From assembly GCA_016191395.1 (NCBI GenBank), contig JACPOS010000015.1:116474-180473 (forward strand): a stretch of DNA of 64,000 bases. Direction: 5' to 3'. Source of the DNA: Chloroflexota bacterium (GTDB taxonomy: Bacteria > Chloroflexota > Limnocylindria > Limnocylindrales > CSP1-4). Within the stretch, counting starts at the first letter, position 1, and each line of letters begins with the position of its first letter. The translations under genes were made by a program, and so were the position numbers. The notes below the pieces were generated by a model, which made no database searches, had not been told where the DNA came from, and worked only from the letters and a program-made list of their open reading frames with translations. Positions 8,856-18,633 of this stretch are shown one piece after another.

Positions 8856-9899
8856 ATGTCGGAACGCTTGAAGCGCGTCGCGATCGCGATCATCGCCCTC
8901 CTGGTCGTAGCGGTCGCGCCGATCGCGATCGCTGCGAGCAACGGCGCGGGCGCCAAGCCCCCGACCGCGAGTCACGGCCCGAAGCGAACACCGACGCCAA
9001 CGCCGACCAAGGCACCAACGGCCCCGCCGACGACCCAGCCCACACTGCCACCGACACCCGCTCCCACCCCGACCGTGGCGCCGACGGGCGCCCTGCCCTT
9101 CGTCCTCGCCGGGGCCGGCGACATCGCCTCGTGCAGCTCGACCGGCGACGAAGCGACGGCAACCCTTCTGGACTCGATCGCCGGGTCGGTCTTCACGCTG
9201 GGCGACAATGCCTATAGCAGTGGGACGACGACGGAGTTCAACACCTGCTACGGGCCGAGCTGGGGCCGCACCGGGATCAAGTCGCGTACGCGGCCAGCGC
9301 CCGGAAATCACGACTACGGCACAGCCGGTGCGACCGGCTACTACGGCTACTTCGGTTTGGCCGCGGGCGATCCCGCGAAGGGCTACTACGCCTACGACGC
9401 CGGCGGGTGGCGTGTCTACGTCCTCAACAGCAACTGCTCGTCGATCGGTGGCTGCGCCACCGGCTCTCCCCAGGAGCAATGGCTACGAAGCGACCTCGCC
9501 GCGAACCCACGGTCCTGCGTTCTGGCGATGTGGCATCAGCCCCGATTCAGCTCGGGGTCCACGCACGGGTCGAGCACGGCGACGCAAGCACTGTATCAGG
9601 CGCTGTACGACTTCGGCGCCGAAATCGTGCTGGCCGCACACGAGCACAATTACGAGCGCTTCGCGCCCCAGACCGCGACCGGCACGCCGGACAGCGCGCG
9701 CGGCCTGGTGGAGTTCGTCGTTGGTACCGGCGGCGCAAGCCACTACGGATTCGGCACGCCGATCGCGAACAGCGTGGTCCGTGACGGCACCACCTACGGG
9801 GTGCTCCGGCTCGTCCTGTCCGCCAACTCCTGGACGTTCAGCTTCCTCCCGGTGGCCGGCCAGACCTTCACGGACAGCGGGTCGGGCACCTGCCACTGA
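8856..9899 (+). CDS. Secreted metallophosphoesterase, purple-acid-phosphatase-like
   Basis: 347 residues with a signal peptide (about residues 8-28), a Thr/Pro repeat linker (residues 45-77) and a calcineurin-like phosphoesterase domain. Metal-binding motifs are D89 (AGAGDIAS), GDN at 116-118, GNHD at 150-153, a MWHQP histidine, and HEHNYER near residue 270. This is the dinuclear metal centre typical of acid phosphatases of this fold. It is probably exported and releases phosphate from organic phosphoesters; the substrate is unknown. It is divergent from the HtrA gene and 7 bp upstream of the next gene. Confidence 0.88.
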   Translation: MSERLKRVAIAIIALLVVAVAPIAIAASNGAGAKPPTASHGPKRTPTPTPTKAPTAPPTTQPTLPPTPAPTPTVAPTGALPFVLAGAGDIASCSSTGDEATATLLDSIAGSVFTLGDNAYSSGTTTEFNTCYGPSWGRTGIKSRTRPAPGNHDYGTAGATGYYGYFGLAAGDPAKGYYAYDAGGWRVYVLNSNCSSIGGCATGSPQEQWLRSDLAANPRSCVLAMWHQPRFSSGSTHGSSTATQALYQALYDFGAEIVLAAHEHNYERFAPQTATGTPDSARGLVEFVVGTGGASHYGFGTPIANSVVRDGTTYGVLRLVLSANSWTFSFLPVAGQTFTDSGSGTCH

Positions 9900-9906
9900 G
9901 GCGCGG

Positions 9907-10320
9907 ATGCACCTCGAGCGAACGGACGCGCTGCGGCGGGCGGCGGGCGCGGACCACGGCGTGCTGGCGACGCTGGAGCGAGTCCGGGGCGCGGACCTCG
10001 TCCCCGTCTGCTTCGCGATCGTCGGCCAGTGGATCGCCATCCCGATCGATTCGGTGAAGCCGAAGGGCTCGACCGCCCTCGGGCGGGTCCGCAACCTCGA
10101 GCGCGATCCGCGAGCCACCCTGCTGATCGAGCACTGGGATCGTGACGACTGGTCGCGGCTGTGGTGGGTGCGCCTCTCCCTGCACCGGACGACGCCGCCG
10201 GACGACGTCCAGGCAGCGCTCGTCCAATCGCTGCGTGACCGCTATCCGCAGTACCGGGACGCCCCGTTCACGGACGTCCTCGGCTTCCGGATCGAGCACG
10301 TCGCGGGCTGGAGCGCCTAG
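9907..10320 (+). CDS. PPOX-class F420-dependent oxidoreductase, TIGR03668-like
   Basis: 137 residues from the ATG at 9907, placed 7 bp after the phosphoesterase gene; longer frames would run through that gene. The fold is the small split barrel of pyridoxamine-phosphate-oxidase-like proteins: ATLERVRGADLVPVCFAI, then IDSVKPKG and RDPRATLLIEHWDRDDW, which match the F420-binding TIGR03668 group. It would use reduced F420 on an unknown substrate. The stop codon overlaps the convergent glycosylase stop as CTAG. A second F420-type enzyme is encoded at 29.4 kb, so the host probably makes F420. Confidence 0.8.
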   Translation: MHLERTDALRRAAGADHGVLATLERVRGADLVPVCFAIVGQWIAIPIDSVKPKGSTALGRVRNLERDPRATLLIEHWDRDDWSRLWWVRLSLHRTTPPDDVQAALVQSLRDRYPQYRDAPFTDVLGFRIEHVAGWSA

Positions 10321-10937
10321 ACCTGCCCACGTTCCACGTGGACGGCGTGCCAGCACAGGAGCGCCACCACGCTCCGATACGGTCGGAACCGCTCCCCTTC
10401 CGCCTGCAGCGCACGAGGCTTGAGCAGGTCGGCCTCGCCATGGATGAGTCGCCAGCCGTGGCGAACGCCGAGATCATCGACCGGCCAGACATCGGGTCGC
10501 TCCAGCTCGAACAGCAGGAACATCTCGGCCGTCCAGCGCCCGACACCCCGCACGGTCGTGAGCCGCGCCACGATCTCGTCGTCGTCCAGGCCGGCGAGCC
10601 CGTGGAGCGGAACCGTGCCGTCGGCGACCTTCGTGGCAAGGTCCAGGATCGCGACCGTCTTGGCGTTGGACAGGCCCGCCCCGCGCAGGGCGCTCACCTT
10701 GGTGCCGAGGATCGCCTCGGCGGTGACGGTACCGCCGATCACCGTGACGAACCGGCCGTGGATGGCGGCCGCGGCGCGCGTCGCGAGCTGCTGGAACACG
10801 ATCGCCCGGGCGAGCGAGGCGAGCGCGTCGCCCTGGCCGGGGCGCGGCCCGTACATCCCGGCGCGCGCGATGAACGATCCAAGACGTGGGTCGGCGGCGG
10901 TGATCGCCGCGGTCGCGGCGGCCAGATCGACGGGCAT
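10317..10937 (-). CDS. DNA-3-methyladenine glycosylase, HhH-GPD (AlkA-type)
   Basis: 206 residues. The helix-hairpin-helix is LTTVRGVGRWTAEMFLLF and the catalytic aspartate lies in VWPVDDLGV, the normal AlkA arrangement. The N-terminal half (ARAIVFQQLATRAA) matches the conserved first helix of the family. It lacks AlkA's extra N-terminal domain, as in many short bacterial homologues. It should remove alkylated purines to start base-excision repair. It is convergent with the F420 enzyme gene and has no operon partner. Confidence 0.92.
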   Translation of the reverse strand: MPVDLAAATAAITAADPRLGSFIARAGMYGPRPGQGDALASLARAIVFQQLATRAAAAIHGRFVTVIGGTVTAEAILGTKVSALRGAGLSNAKTVAILDLATKVADGTVPLHGLAGLDDDEIVARLTTVRGVGRWTAEMFLLFELERPDVWPVDDLGVRHGWRLIHGEADLLKPRALQAEGERFRPYRSVVALLCWHAVHVERGQV

Positions 10938-11028
10938 GCGGCACAGGATCGCACGCCCGGCGGGAGCGTCGGCCCAGCCGGCGCGTCCTACGATCTACCC
11001 CGACGTGCATGAGCAAACGACGCCGAAG

Positions 11029-12096
11029 ATGAACCCGCGGATCGACGAGCACGGCGCGACCTTCAGGTGGCTGGGCGGGTCCCCGCCGCCCATCGTCGTG
11101 GGCTCGTGGTGTGACTGGGACGTTGCGCGCGGACTGCGGCTGCGGCGCGTCGGGGAGCACTGGTCGGGGAGGCTGGAGCTCCAGCCCGACGCATACGTGG
11201 AGTACGGGCTGATCCGCGACGGCCTGCCCATCGCCGATCCACTGAACCCGCTCCGGGTCAATAACGGGGTTGGGGGAAGGAATCACCGGTTCTGGATGCC
11301 GGGTGCGCGTCGACGCGCGCTCGCCCTGGCCCGGCGGCGCGTGCCGCACGGAGAGGTCAGCCACGGATCGGTGAACCTGGGCTGGCTGGCAGCGCCACCG
11401 CTGCAGCGCCGCATCGCGACATACGTGCCCGCCGGCGCAGCGGAGCCCGAGCTGCGCCGGAGACTGCCGCTGCTGATCGTGCTGGACGGCCTCGACTACC
11501 TTCGCCGCGGCAGGCTCGCCCGGATCCTCGACGCGCTGATCGCCGACGGCTCCATGGCGCCCGTCGCCGCGTGCTTCATCGACGACGCGGGCCCGGCTCG
11601 GCCGGCCGAGTACGCCGCCAACGACTTCACGCTCGCAGCCATCGCGGAGCTCGTGGTGCCCGCGGCGATCGAGCGACTCGGGCTCGCGCCGCAGGTCGTC
11701 CCCGGTGGTGTCGGACGAGCGACCATCCTTGGCTCGTCGCTTGGCGGGCTGATGGCGCTCCACGCGGGGGTGCGGCGGCCGGACCTGTTCGGACGGGTCA
11801 TCGGCCAGTCGTCGGCGGCACTCGTGGAGGCCCTGACGGTTGGCGGATCAACAATGCCGCCCATCCCGTCGACGCTCATGGCGCTCATCGCGGTGACCTC
11901 GCCGCCGCCGATCAGGCTGTGGCTGGACGTGGGCGACCGGGAGGGACTCGCCGGGCCCAACGATCGCCTCGCCGCCCTGCTCGCGCGCCGCGGGTTCGAC
12001 CTCACCTATCGACGCTTCCCCGGTGGCCACGATCAGACCTCCTGGGCAGAGTCGCTCGTGGACGCGCTGCCGGCCATGTTCCCGCCCGGTGATTGA
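11029..12096 (+). CDS. Esterase of the enterochelin-esterase/EsteraseD type with N-terminal CBM48/E-set domain
   Basis: 355 residues from the ATG at 11029; an in-frame GTG at 11005 is the alternative, and neither has a clear ribosome site. An N-terminal Ig-like domain (about residues 1-95, with GSWCDWD and YGLIRDG) resembles the E-set/CBM48 domain of Fes and glycogen-branching enzymes. The alpha/beta-hydrolase domain has the nucleophile elbow LGSSLGGLMAL, an acid in WLDVGDREG, and a histidine in FPGGHDQTSW. No signal peptide is seen, so it is cytoplasmic. The substrate is unknown; no siderophore genes are nearby. Confidence 0.82.
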   Translation: MNPRIDEHGATFRWLGGSPPPIVVGSWCDWDVARGLRLRRVGEHWSGRLELQPDAYVEYGLIRDGLPIADPLNPLRVNNGVGGRNHRFWMPGARRRALALARRRVPHGEVSHGSVNLGWLAAPPLQRRIATYVPAGAAEPELRRRLPLLIVLDGLDYLRRGRLARILDALIADGSMAPVAACFIDDAGPARPAEYAANDFTLAAIAELVVPAAIERLGLAPQVVPGGVGRATILGSSLGGLMALHAGVRRPDLFGRVIGQSSAALVEALTVGGSTMPPIPSTLMALIAVTSPPPIRLWLDVGDREGLAGPNDRLAALLARRGFDLTYRRFPGGHDQTSWAESLVDALPAMFPPGD

Positions 12097-12156
12097 CGGG
12101 CGGCCGTCGGTCGTTTGACCGATGGACGGACCGATCGGCATTCGTACACTCCGCGC

Positions 12157-15062
12157 ATGTCGCAGGACCGATCGCTGCTCTCCCCCGTGATCATCGGTCG
12201 GGACGACCTCGTCGCACTTGCCGCCCGCCGGCTCGACGAGGTCCGCGGAGGCCAGGGCCAGTTCCTGCTCGTGTCGGGCGAGGCGGGAATCGGCAAGACG
12301 CGCCTGCTGGGCGCGATCACCCGGCTGGCCAGCGAGCGCGGCTTCCGGGTCGCGAGGGGCGAGGTGGCGCCCCAGGATCGTGACGTCATGGCGGCGTCGT
12401 TCCTGGACCTCGGTCGGTCGATGCGCGGCAATGCGGCATTCGGATCGATGGGCCGCGACCTCCTCGAGATCGCGTAGTCGCGGCTGACCGCCAAGCAGCC
12501 TCGGCGGCGAGACCTCGTGATGGAGCTCGTCGATCTGCTGACGGGATCTGACGAGCCGTCGGTCCTCGCGTTCGAGGACCTCCAATGGGCCGACGACCTC
12601 AGCCTCGAGACGCTCGCCGAATTTGCGCGACAGTCGCGAGAACGGCCGCTGCTGCTCATGGGCGCATATCGCAGCAACGAAGTCATGCTCAGCTCCGTGC
12701 TCCGGGAGTGGCGCTCCCGCCTCGTCACGCAGCGGATCGCCGAGGAGGTTCGCCTCGATCGGCTGAGCCGCGACGATACGGCGCTCATGACGACCCTCAT
12801 CCTGGGCACCGGGCTGCCCGCGCCGCGCGACGTCGTCGACGCCGTCTACGCCAAGACCGACGGAGTGCCGCTCCACGTGGAGGAGCTCTGCAGCGCGCTC
12901 GGTCGGGAGCGGCTGGCCGACAGTCGCACCATCCTCGACGCCGCCGTTCCGGAGACGCTCGAGGATGCGACGCTCGCCCGGATCGGCCGCCTGACGTCCG
13001 AGGCGCAGCGCGTCGCCCGAGCAGGCGCCGTCGTGGGTCGGTCCTTCCAACCCGGCGTGCTGGCCGGGATCATGAACCTGCGGGCCGATGAACTCGACGA
13101 TCCGATCCAGGAGCTGGTGGAGCACGACGTGCTCGATCCAGTCCGTGGTGGCGGGCAGTACCACTTCCGGCATCAGCTCCTACGGGACGCGCTCTATCGA
13201 TCCGTGCCGGCGGGTGATCGCCGCCGCTTCCATGCACGAGCGGCCGAGTTCGGGGCTCAACTGGAGGGCGCATCGGAGATCCACGCCTCGATGCACTACG
13301 AGCGAGCGGGAATGACGGACGAGGCGTACCGGACGGCACTCGCCGCCGCCCGGCAGGCGATGGCGATGTCGTCCCACCGCGAGGCGTTCGAGCTCGTCCG
13401 GCGCGCCGCGGACAACATGCCGAGCGGCCTGCCGGACAGCGATCGGATCAGGCTCCTGCTGCTGTACTCGGACGCGGCCGGGAACGTCGACCGCAACGCC
13501 CTCTCCGCGGACCTGGCCGTCCGGGCCCGTGAGCTGGCGCTGCGCGTCGGTGACCAGTTCGGCGCCATCGAAGCACTCGTGAATCTCGCGCTGATGGCGC
13601 GACGCGAGGGCGAGAGCGTGACAAGCCGGCGTGGCGGCGCACGGCAGTTCCTCAACGAGGTGGAGGCGGCGCCGCCAGGCCCTCAACGGGATGCGTTCCG
13701 GGTCGTCGGCCTCCACCTTCTTGCCATCGTCGCGCAGGACGACTGCCGATTTGACGAGGCCCGGGCGCTGCAGGAAGAGGGGCGCAAGCTCCTGGTCGGC
13801 TCCGGCGACCCCGGAGGCCCGACCTGGCTCGACAACTACCTCGCCCAGCTGGACGTGATCGGCGGCCGGGTCGCCGAGGGGCTTGGCGCGATCCGGTCGA
13901 TCGGCGAGGTGCTCCGCGCCCGCGGTGATGAGGATTCCGGCGTGAGCTGCTATCGGGACGTCGCGCTCCTCGCGATCCGGGCGATGGACTTCCGTGAAGC
14001 AAGCGTTGGGCTGGCGGAAGGGCTCCGCTATGCCGAGTCGGTCGAGCAGACGTTCTGCGGGCACTGGCTGCAGTCGTCAGAGGCGCTCGTCTCATGGGGC
14101 GGCGGCCGCTGGGACGACGCGCTTCGCCAGGGCGGGCAGGCGCGCAGCGATCCAGGCTCCGCCGCCGCCCGCATGATGGCCGAATGGGCGCTTGGGTACG
14201 TCGAGGCCGGACGCGGACGGCGCGAGTCGGCCGAGGAGCACCTGCGGCCCGCGCTCGAATTCGGGATCCGCGCCGAGCGCATGGACATGTTCCTCCCGCC
14301 CAATGGGGCCTTGCCGAGGCGGCGCTCCACGGTGGCGATCCCCAGCGTGCATCCGAGCTCTGCGATGAGGCGCTCCGCCTCGCTCGGGAGCGCGGCGAGT
14401 GGACGTGGCTCGCGCCGTTCGCGGTCACCGGCGTCTGCGCCCACTAGGGCGCCGGCCGGCCCGATGCGGCCGCGCGCTTCCTGGAACAGTTCCTCCGGGC
14501 GATCGGGCCGGCCGAGGAGATCGCGCGTCCTTCCATCCTGCACGCGACCGGCCTCGTGCGCCTGGCCGAAGGCTCGATCGTGGCTGCGAGGGTTGCGCTC
14601 GAGTCGGCGATTGACGCCTGGGACGCGCGAGGCCGCCGCTGGGAGGCGCTCCGGGCGCGTCTCGATCTTGCTGCGGCGCTCCTCCGGTCGAGCCGGTACG
14701 GCGACGCAGTCGCCCGCATACGGGAGGTCCAGGACGCGGCCGAGGCGCTCGGGAGCGAGCCGCTGCTGGAGCGGGCAGCGCACCTGACTCGCGTCGCCCG
14801 TGGCCGGGGCGAGGAGCTCGAGCCGTGGCATCCGCTCACCGCCCGCGAGTTCGAGGTGGCGTGCAGGATCGCGGAGGGGCTCACCAATGCCGAGCTCGCC
14901 GATGAGCTGAACATCTCGCCCAAGACGGCCAGCGCCCACGTGGAGCACATCCTCGCCGAGCTCGGCGTCTCTCGACGGGCGGAGATCGCGGCATGGACGA
15001 GCGCCATATCCGGCGGCGGCCCACACGCCTCCGCGGCCCCGTCGGCGACAGCTCGGCGCTGA
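12157..15062 (+). pseudogene. Broken LuxR-family transcriptional regulator with AAA ATPase domain
   Basis: Read as one gene, this would be about 968 residues: ATPase with Walker A GEAGIGKT (residues 41-48) and Walker B VLAFEDLQWADD, a TPR-like helical middle, and a C-terminal LuxR HTH (LTAREFEVACRIAEGLTNAE) ending near 15000. Three lesions break it: an in-frame TAG at 12475-12477, a one-base loss in a C run at 14299-14301 that shifts the frame (FLPP then QWGLAEAAL in the next frame), and a TAG at 14445-14447. Homology-like sequence continues across all three. It is either a decaying pseudogene or a poorly sequenced gene. TAG is an ordinary stop elsewhere here, so recoding is unlikely. Confidence 0.8.
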
Positions 15063-15129
15063 AGGCCAAGGCCGGCACCACGAGCGCCGGGTCGCACGCG
15101 ACGGCCCAGCCACGGCACCGGCTTTGTGG

Positions 15130-15146
15130 AGGGACGCTCGGTCCCT
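15130..15146. terminator. Possible bidirectional hairpin between convergent genes
   Basis: AGGGAC and GTCCCT pair across a 5-nt loop in the 105-bp gap between the LuxR pseudogene and the convergent DUF4386 gene. No U-tract follows on either strand, so the role is uncertain. Confidence 0.3.
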
Positions 15147-15167
15147 ACGGAGGGCAGCCGCAAGACA

Positions 15168-15869
15168 TTACGTCGCCGCGGTGGTCATCAGCCTGACGCC
15201 CGTCGCCATCATCCAGATTGCGAACAGGAGCAGCCCAAGGCCGCCCAGACCCGCCAGCATCGGGCTGAGAAGGGTCACGTTGAAGAGGACCGACGAGAGG
15301 CCGGCGGCGATGAACCCGATCCCGCCGGCCACCCCGAGCCAGACCAGCCAAGCCGGCCAGCCTGCCGCCGAAGCTGCCACCGCGATCGCGAGCAGCCAAA
15401 ACGCTATCCCGAGAGACTGGACGAGCTCTACGCCCGTCTGCGTCGCGAGGTTCATCTCGGCGGCACTCGCGGCGAGCGCCTGTCGTTCCGGCGATGCCGT
15501 GCTGAAACCCTCAGCGACCCGATACAGACCCTGGTTCAGGGTGAACGTGACACCTGCGCTGACGACCACGGCGAGCCCGGCGAACGCGGCGGCGACGAGC
15601 AGCCAGCCATCGCGGCCCTCGCCGCGCAGCACCGTCCAAAGCGCCGCCGTGCCCGGAACGAGGAGCAGCGGGCCGAGGTGGAACAGGGCGTTCATCACTG
15701 GAAAGGAGGTGCCCGCATCGGCGATTCGACGAAGCGCGTCCGCCCCTTCGCTCTGCGAGCTCATCCCGATGCGGCCGTACAGGATCACGCCGAGAAGCAG
15801 CATCGGCAGGAACAAGATCAATGCCGCACCCCCGCTTCGCACGAGGAAGAGCTCCCGAGACTCGATCAT
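15168..15869 (-). CDS. DUF4386-like integral membrane protein
   Basis: 233 residues with about six membrane segments (for example ALILFLPMLLLGVILYG and WLLVAAAFAGLAVVVSAGV). The N-terminus IESRELFLVRSGGAALIL, the central Asn/Gln segment before the third helix pair, and the overall size match DUF4386 proteins, whose function is unknown. The ATG overlaps the cupin stop (ATGA), so the two are translationally coupled. No catalytic residues are evident. Confidence 0.75.
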   Translation of the reverse strand: MIESRELFLVRSGGAALILFLPMLLLGVILYGRIGMSSQSEGADALRRIADAGTSFPVMNALFHLGPLLLVPGTAALWTVLRGEGRDGWLLVAAAFAGLAVVVSAGVTFTLNQGLYRVAEGFSTASPERQALAASAAEMNLATQTGVELVQSLGIAFWLLAIAVAASAAGWPAWLVWLGVAGGIGFIAAGLSSVLFNVTLLSPMLAGLGGLGLLLFAIWMMATGVRLMTTAAT

Positions 15870-16411
15870 GACGGCGAGGCCCGCACCGGAAACCGCGGGC
15901 GATATCCGGCCAGCCGGCCCAAGGGCGCCGCGATCCTTGTGAGCAGGTGCAACGGCGCTGGCGCGAGACGGAACTCAGGCCGATAGTGGGCGAGGAGCTC
16001 CGAGAACTCCAGGATCATTCCGAAGCTCGCGCGAGGCCCTCGAGCGCTCAGCATCGAGAACGCGTTCTCGAAGAACGTCTCGGTATTGAGGGCCGGCCGG
16101 AACTCCATCAGGCAGTGGGCCTCGACCTCGCCGACATTGCTAGGCAGGTGCGGAGTGCCCGGCGGCACGACGATGACGTCGCCCGCCTTTGCGATTCGTT
16201 CCTCGCGACCCATGCGAAACCGAAGGCTGCCGTCGAGGACCTCGAACCGCTCCTCCTGCCGGGGATGGATGTGCATGCCGCGGGCTGCCGCACCCGGCGC
16301 GAAGGAGCCGTCCGTCCTCAGGAGATCACCTGCAGTGTCGCGATTGAGTGCCAGGAACAGGACCCGCTCGCCTGTGGCGGTGTTGAGGACAACCTGCCCA
16401 GTGGACGCCAT
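15866..16411 (-). CDS. Cupin-domain protein
   Basis: 181 residues, with a GGAGGG ribosome site just before the ATG. A single cupin barrel carries the metal-binding pattern HIHPRQEERFEVLDG followed by GDVIVVPPGTPHLPSNVG, so two His plus Glu and a later His can ligate a metal. The C-terminal 60 residues are helical (RAPLGRLAGYRP region). The reaction is unknown; small single-domain cupins include dioxygenases, isomerases and binding proteins. Coupled to the following DUF4386 gene. Confidence 0.85.
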   Translation of the reverse strand: MASTGQVVLNTATGERVLFLALNRDTAGDLLRTDGSFAPGAAARGMHIHPRQEERFEVLDGSLRFRMGREERIAKAGDVIVVPPGTPHLPSNVGEVEAHCLMEFRPALNTETFFENAFSMLSARGPRASFGMILEFSELLAHYRPEFRLAPAPLHLLTRIAAPLGRLAGYRPRFPVRASPS

Positions 16412-16477
16412 CAGTGCCCTCCGATCTTCCGCCTGTGCCCTAGCGTTCGGCGGACTCTTGCCGACTCCCAGCTCCCG

Positions 16478-16924
16478 TCAGCTACGGAAGGCAGCTCGAA
16501 CCGAGAGTCGCAGCCAGTAGGCGAGGACCAGCAGTCCAGCCGCGATGAAGGCAGCTGAGATGAGCGGCGGCTGCCAACCTACGATGCCTCCCACGACGTC
16601 CGAGACCAAACTGCCAGCCAGGAAGATGAGGCCGAACCACCAGCCCCACCGCCGGAGCGTCCAGACGCCGTACGCGAGGACGAGCGCGAGCGCGCTATAG
16701 GCGAAGAGGCCGAGCGCGAGAGCGGGCCCGGAGAGGCCCGTCGGCCCTAGGCCGATGAATGCGGCGTCGATCAGCCCGACGAAGAGGCAGAACGCGACTG
16801 GTAGGGTGACGATGGCACCGAGCGCCAGGACCGCCAGGAAGATCGTGACGCCGAGCGGGCGGCGGGATGGGGTTGCCGAGGCGCCCATCACAGGAAGCGC
16901 ATCAGGAAGACCCGGCTCGACCAT
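16478..16924 (-). CDS. Small integral membrane protein of unknown function
   Basis: 148 residues from the ATG at 16924, chosen because GGAGGAAA lies 8 nt upstream; ATGs at 17002 and 16951 are longer alternatives with poor sites. Four hydrophobic helices are visible (ITIFLAVL-type first helix, then ALALGLFAYSALALVLAYG, GLIFLAGSLVSDVVGG and AAFIAAGLLVLAYWL). The WTLRRWGWW turn between helices 2 and 3 resembles small DUF2127/DUF4345-like proteins, but I do not assign a family. It lies in a minus-strand run with the cupredoxin and cupin genes. Confidence 0.6.
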   Translation of the reverse strand: MVEPGLPDALPVMGASATPSRRPLGVTIFLAVLALGAIVTLPVAFCLFVGLIDAAFIGLGPTGLSGPALALGLFAYSALALVLAYGVWTLRRWGWWFGLIFLAGSLVSDVVGGIVGWQPPLISAAFIAAGLLVLAYWLRLSVRAAFRS

Positions 16925-17018
16925 CGCTCTTTCCTCCCGCGTATCAGGCATGACGAGCAGCCGCGCCGCACCCGTGTGGATCTGGCGACGGATGTCCTGC
17001 ATGTTCCGTCCCGGTTCC

Positions 17019-17822
17019 TCATTGCACGACGATCGTCCCGACCATCCCGGCAACTTTGTGGCCGGGAAGCGCGCAGTAGAACTCGAGCGTGCCCGTCGTC
17101 GTGGGCTTGATCGCCACGGCGACGGTGGTATTCGCGGGCACGGAGACATGGATGTTCAAGGAGTCGATGTCGAACGAGTGAGCGAATGAATCCTTGTTCT
17201 CCACGAAGAGGCCCAACACTCCGGTCGCCGTCATGGAGTAGCTCGAGGTGAGGTACTTCGTACCCTCGGCGACGAGGCTGGTGGAGGTCGTTGGGGCGGC
17301 GGCCAGAGTGCCGCCGGACGCACTTCCCCCGCCCTTCGCCGCAACGAGACCGGTTGTGAAGGCGCCGAGCGTTGCGCCGACGACGAGCGCGGTCGCCCAT
17401 TGAGCGCGGAGCGAGGAGCCAACCACAGCTCCGCCAGCGCGAGCCTGCCGGAAGGATGCGGCGCCCGCGACGATCAGGACGGTCGTCGCGACGACGAGGG
17501 GCATGATCGCGGTGAACCCAATGTCGGTTGGATGGGTGAGCGCGAACGGGATGAACGGCGCGTTCAACAGCAGGAACAGGACGGGCGGTACCAGCAGCGC
17601 GAGCCAAAGCCACCTGCGGCGCGGAGCCGACGCCATGAACGACACCATCGCGGCGCCCGCCACAAAGACGCCGAGGAACACCACCACCACGGGCAGGAAT
17701 GCGCCCATTTCGGGGCTCGTCGCCAGCATGGGAAGGATCAGGACCACGAGGATGTACACGAACAGGATCGCGAGGAACCAGTACGTGGCCGCGTAGACCC
17801 GCATCGCGAACGTCCTGGGCAT
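17019..17822 (-). CDS. Membrane protein with C-terminal cupredoxin domain
   Basis: 267 residues from the ATG at 17822, with GAGGAG upstream; a TTG at 17855 is the only longer start. Five hydrophobic helices occupy roughly residues 10-160, followed by an Ala/Thr-rich linker and a cupredoxin domain (about residues 180-267). Type 1 copper ligands can be seen: His in AHSFDIDSL, then Cys, His and Met in FYCALPGHKVAGM. It therefore looks like a membrane-tethered blue copper electron carrier on the outer face. Its redox partner is not in the window. The stop lies 17 bp before an alternative ATG of the next gene. Confidence 0.85.
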   Translation of the reverse strand: MPRTFAMRVYAATYWFLAILFVYILVVLILPMLATSPEMGAFLPVVVVFLGVFVAGAAMVSFMASAPRRRWLWLALLVPPVLFLLLNAPFIPFALTHPTDIGFTAIMPLVVATTVLIVAGAASFRQARAGGAVVGSSLRAQWATALVVGATLGAFTTGLVAAKGGGSASGGTLAAAPTTSTSLVAEGTKYLTSSYSMTATGVLGLFVENKDSFAHSFDIDSLNIHVSVPANTTVAVAIKPTTTGTLEFYCALPGHKVAGMVGTIVVQ

Positions 17823-17946
17823 CTCGCTCCACTCCTCACTTGCCTCACCGGTCAACGCAAGGGTGAAAGCGCGGCCATCCCGTCGTCATGGGACGGCAGT
17901 CCCGAATCGGTCCCGGGACCAGACCGCATCAGGGTTTGACCGTGGA

Positions 17947-18633
17947 TCAGGCGTCCGGTTCTCGCCGCTCGCCACCGATCCCGGCCTCCCGAGCCCGCAC
18001 AATGGCCTGCGCGCGACCGGCGACCTGGAGCTTGCTGAAGATGTTGGAGACGTGATTCCGAACGGTCTTGGGTGAGAGGTACAGGCGCGAGGCGATGGCC
18101 TGATTGGCGTGACCGCCCGCGATGAGCTGCAGGACCTCGCGCTCGCGGTCCGTCAGCTCCGGAAAGGCCTGCGCCGGGACGCCGCGCCGGGACGTCGAGA
18201 AGAACTCCATGAGGCGCCGGGCGATGGACGCTCCGAAGATCGCCTCGCCGCTGGTGACGACCTGGATCGCCCGGATGATCTCCGCGCGGTCGGCGCCTTT
18301 GAGCAGATAGCCGCGCGCCCCTGCCCGCATCGCGGAGAAGACGGACTCGTCGTCCTCGAACATCGTCATGACCAAGACCGCGATGTGGGGGCTTGCGGCC
18401 ACGATCTCGTGCGTCGCCGCGATGCCATCGAGCTCGGGCATCTGGATATCCATCAGGACGACGTCCGGCTGGAGGATGAGGGCCTGGCGCACGGCCTCTG
18501 AACCCGTCGCTGCTTCACCCACGACGACAATGCCAGGAACAGTACCGAGCAGGGCCCGCACCCCGTCCCGGAACGCCTCGTGATCATCTGCGACCAGGAC
18601 GGCAACAGGCTCGGTCGCACTCCGCCCGATCAT
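17947..18633 (-). CDS. NarL/FixJ-family response regulator
   Basis: 228 residues. The receiver domain has the ADDH acidic pair, phospho-acceptor Asp in VVLMDIQMPELDG, and a conserved Lys in RGYLLKGAD. The C-terminal GerE/LuxR HTH is LTDREREVLQLIAGG through LYLSPKTVRNHVSNIF. The ATG overlaps the stop of the tandem sensor kinase gene (ATGA), which makes the pair an obvious two-component system. Targets are unknown; the cupredoxin and small membrane protein genes directly downstream are candidates. Confidence 0.93.
   Translation of the reverse strand: MIGRSATEPVAVLVADDHEAFRDGVRALLGTVPGIVVVGEAATGSEAVRQALILQPDVVLMDIQMPELDGIAATHEIVAASPHIAVLVMTMFEDDESVFSAMRAGARGYLLKGADRAEIIRAIQVVTSGEAIFGASIARRLMEFFSTSRRGVPAQAFPELTDREREVLQLIAGGHANQAIASRLYLSPKTVRNHVSNIFSKLQVAGRAQAIVRAREAGIGGERREPDA

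Noticed and set aside
12475..14447. Possible TAG recoding (in-frame TAGs read through)
   Set aside because: TAG is used as an ordinary stop by several intact genes here (for example those ending at 10320, 44618 and 62842), and the same gene also has a frameshift.
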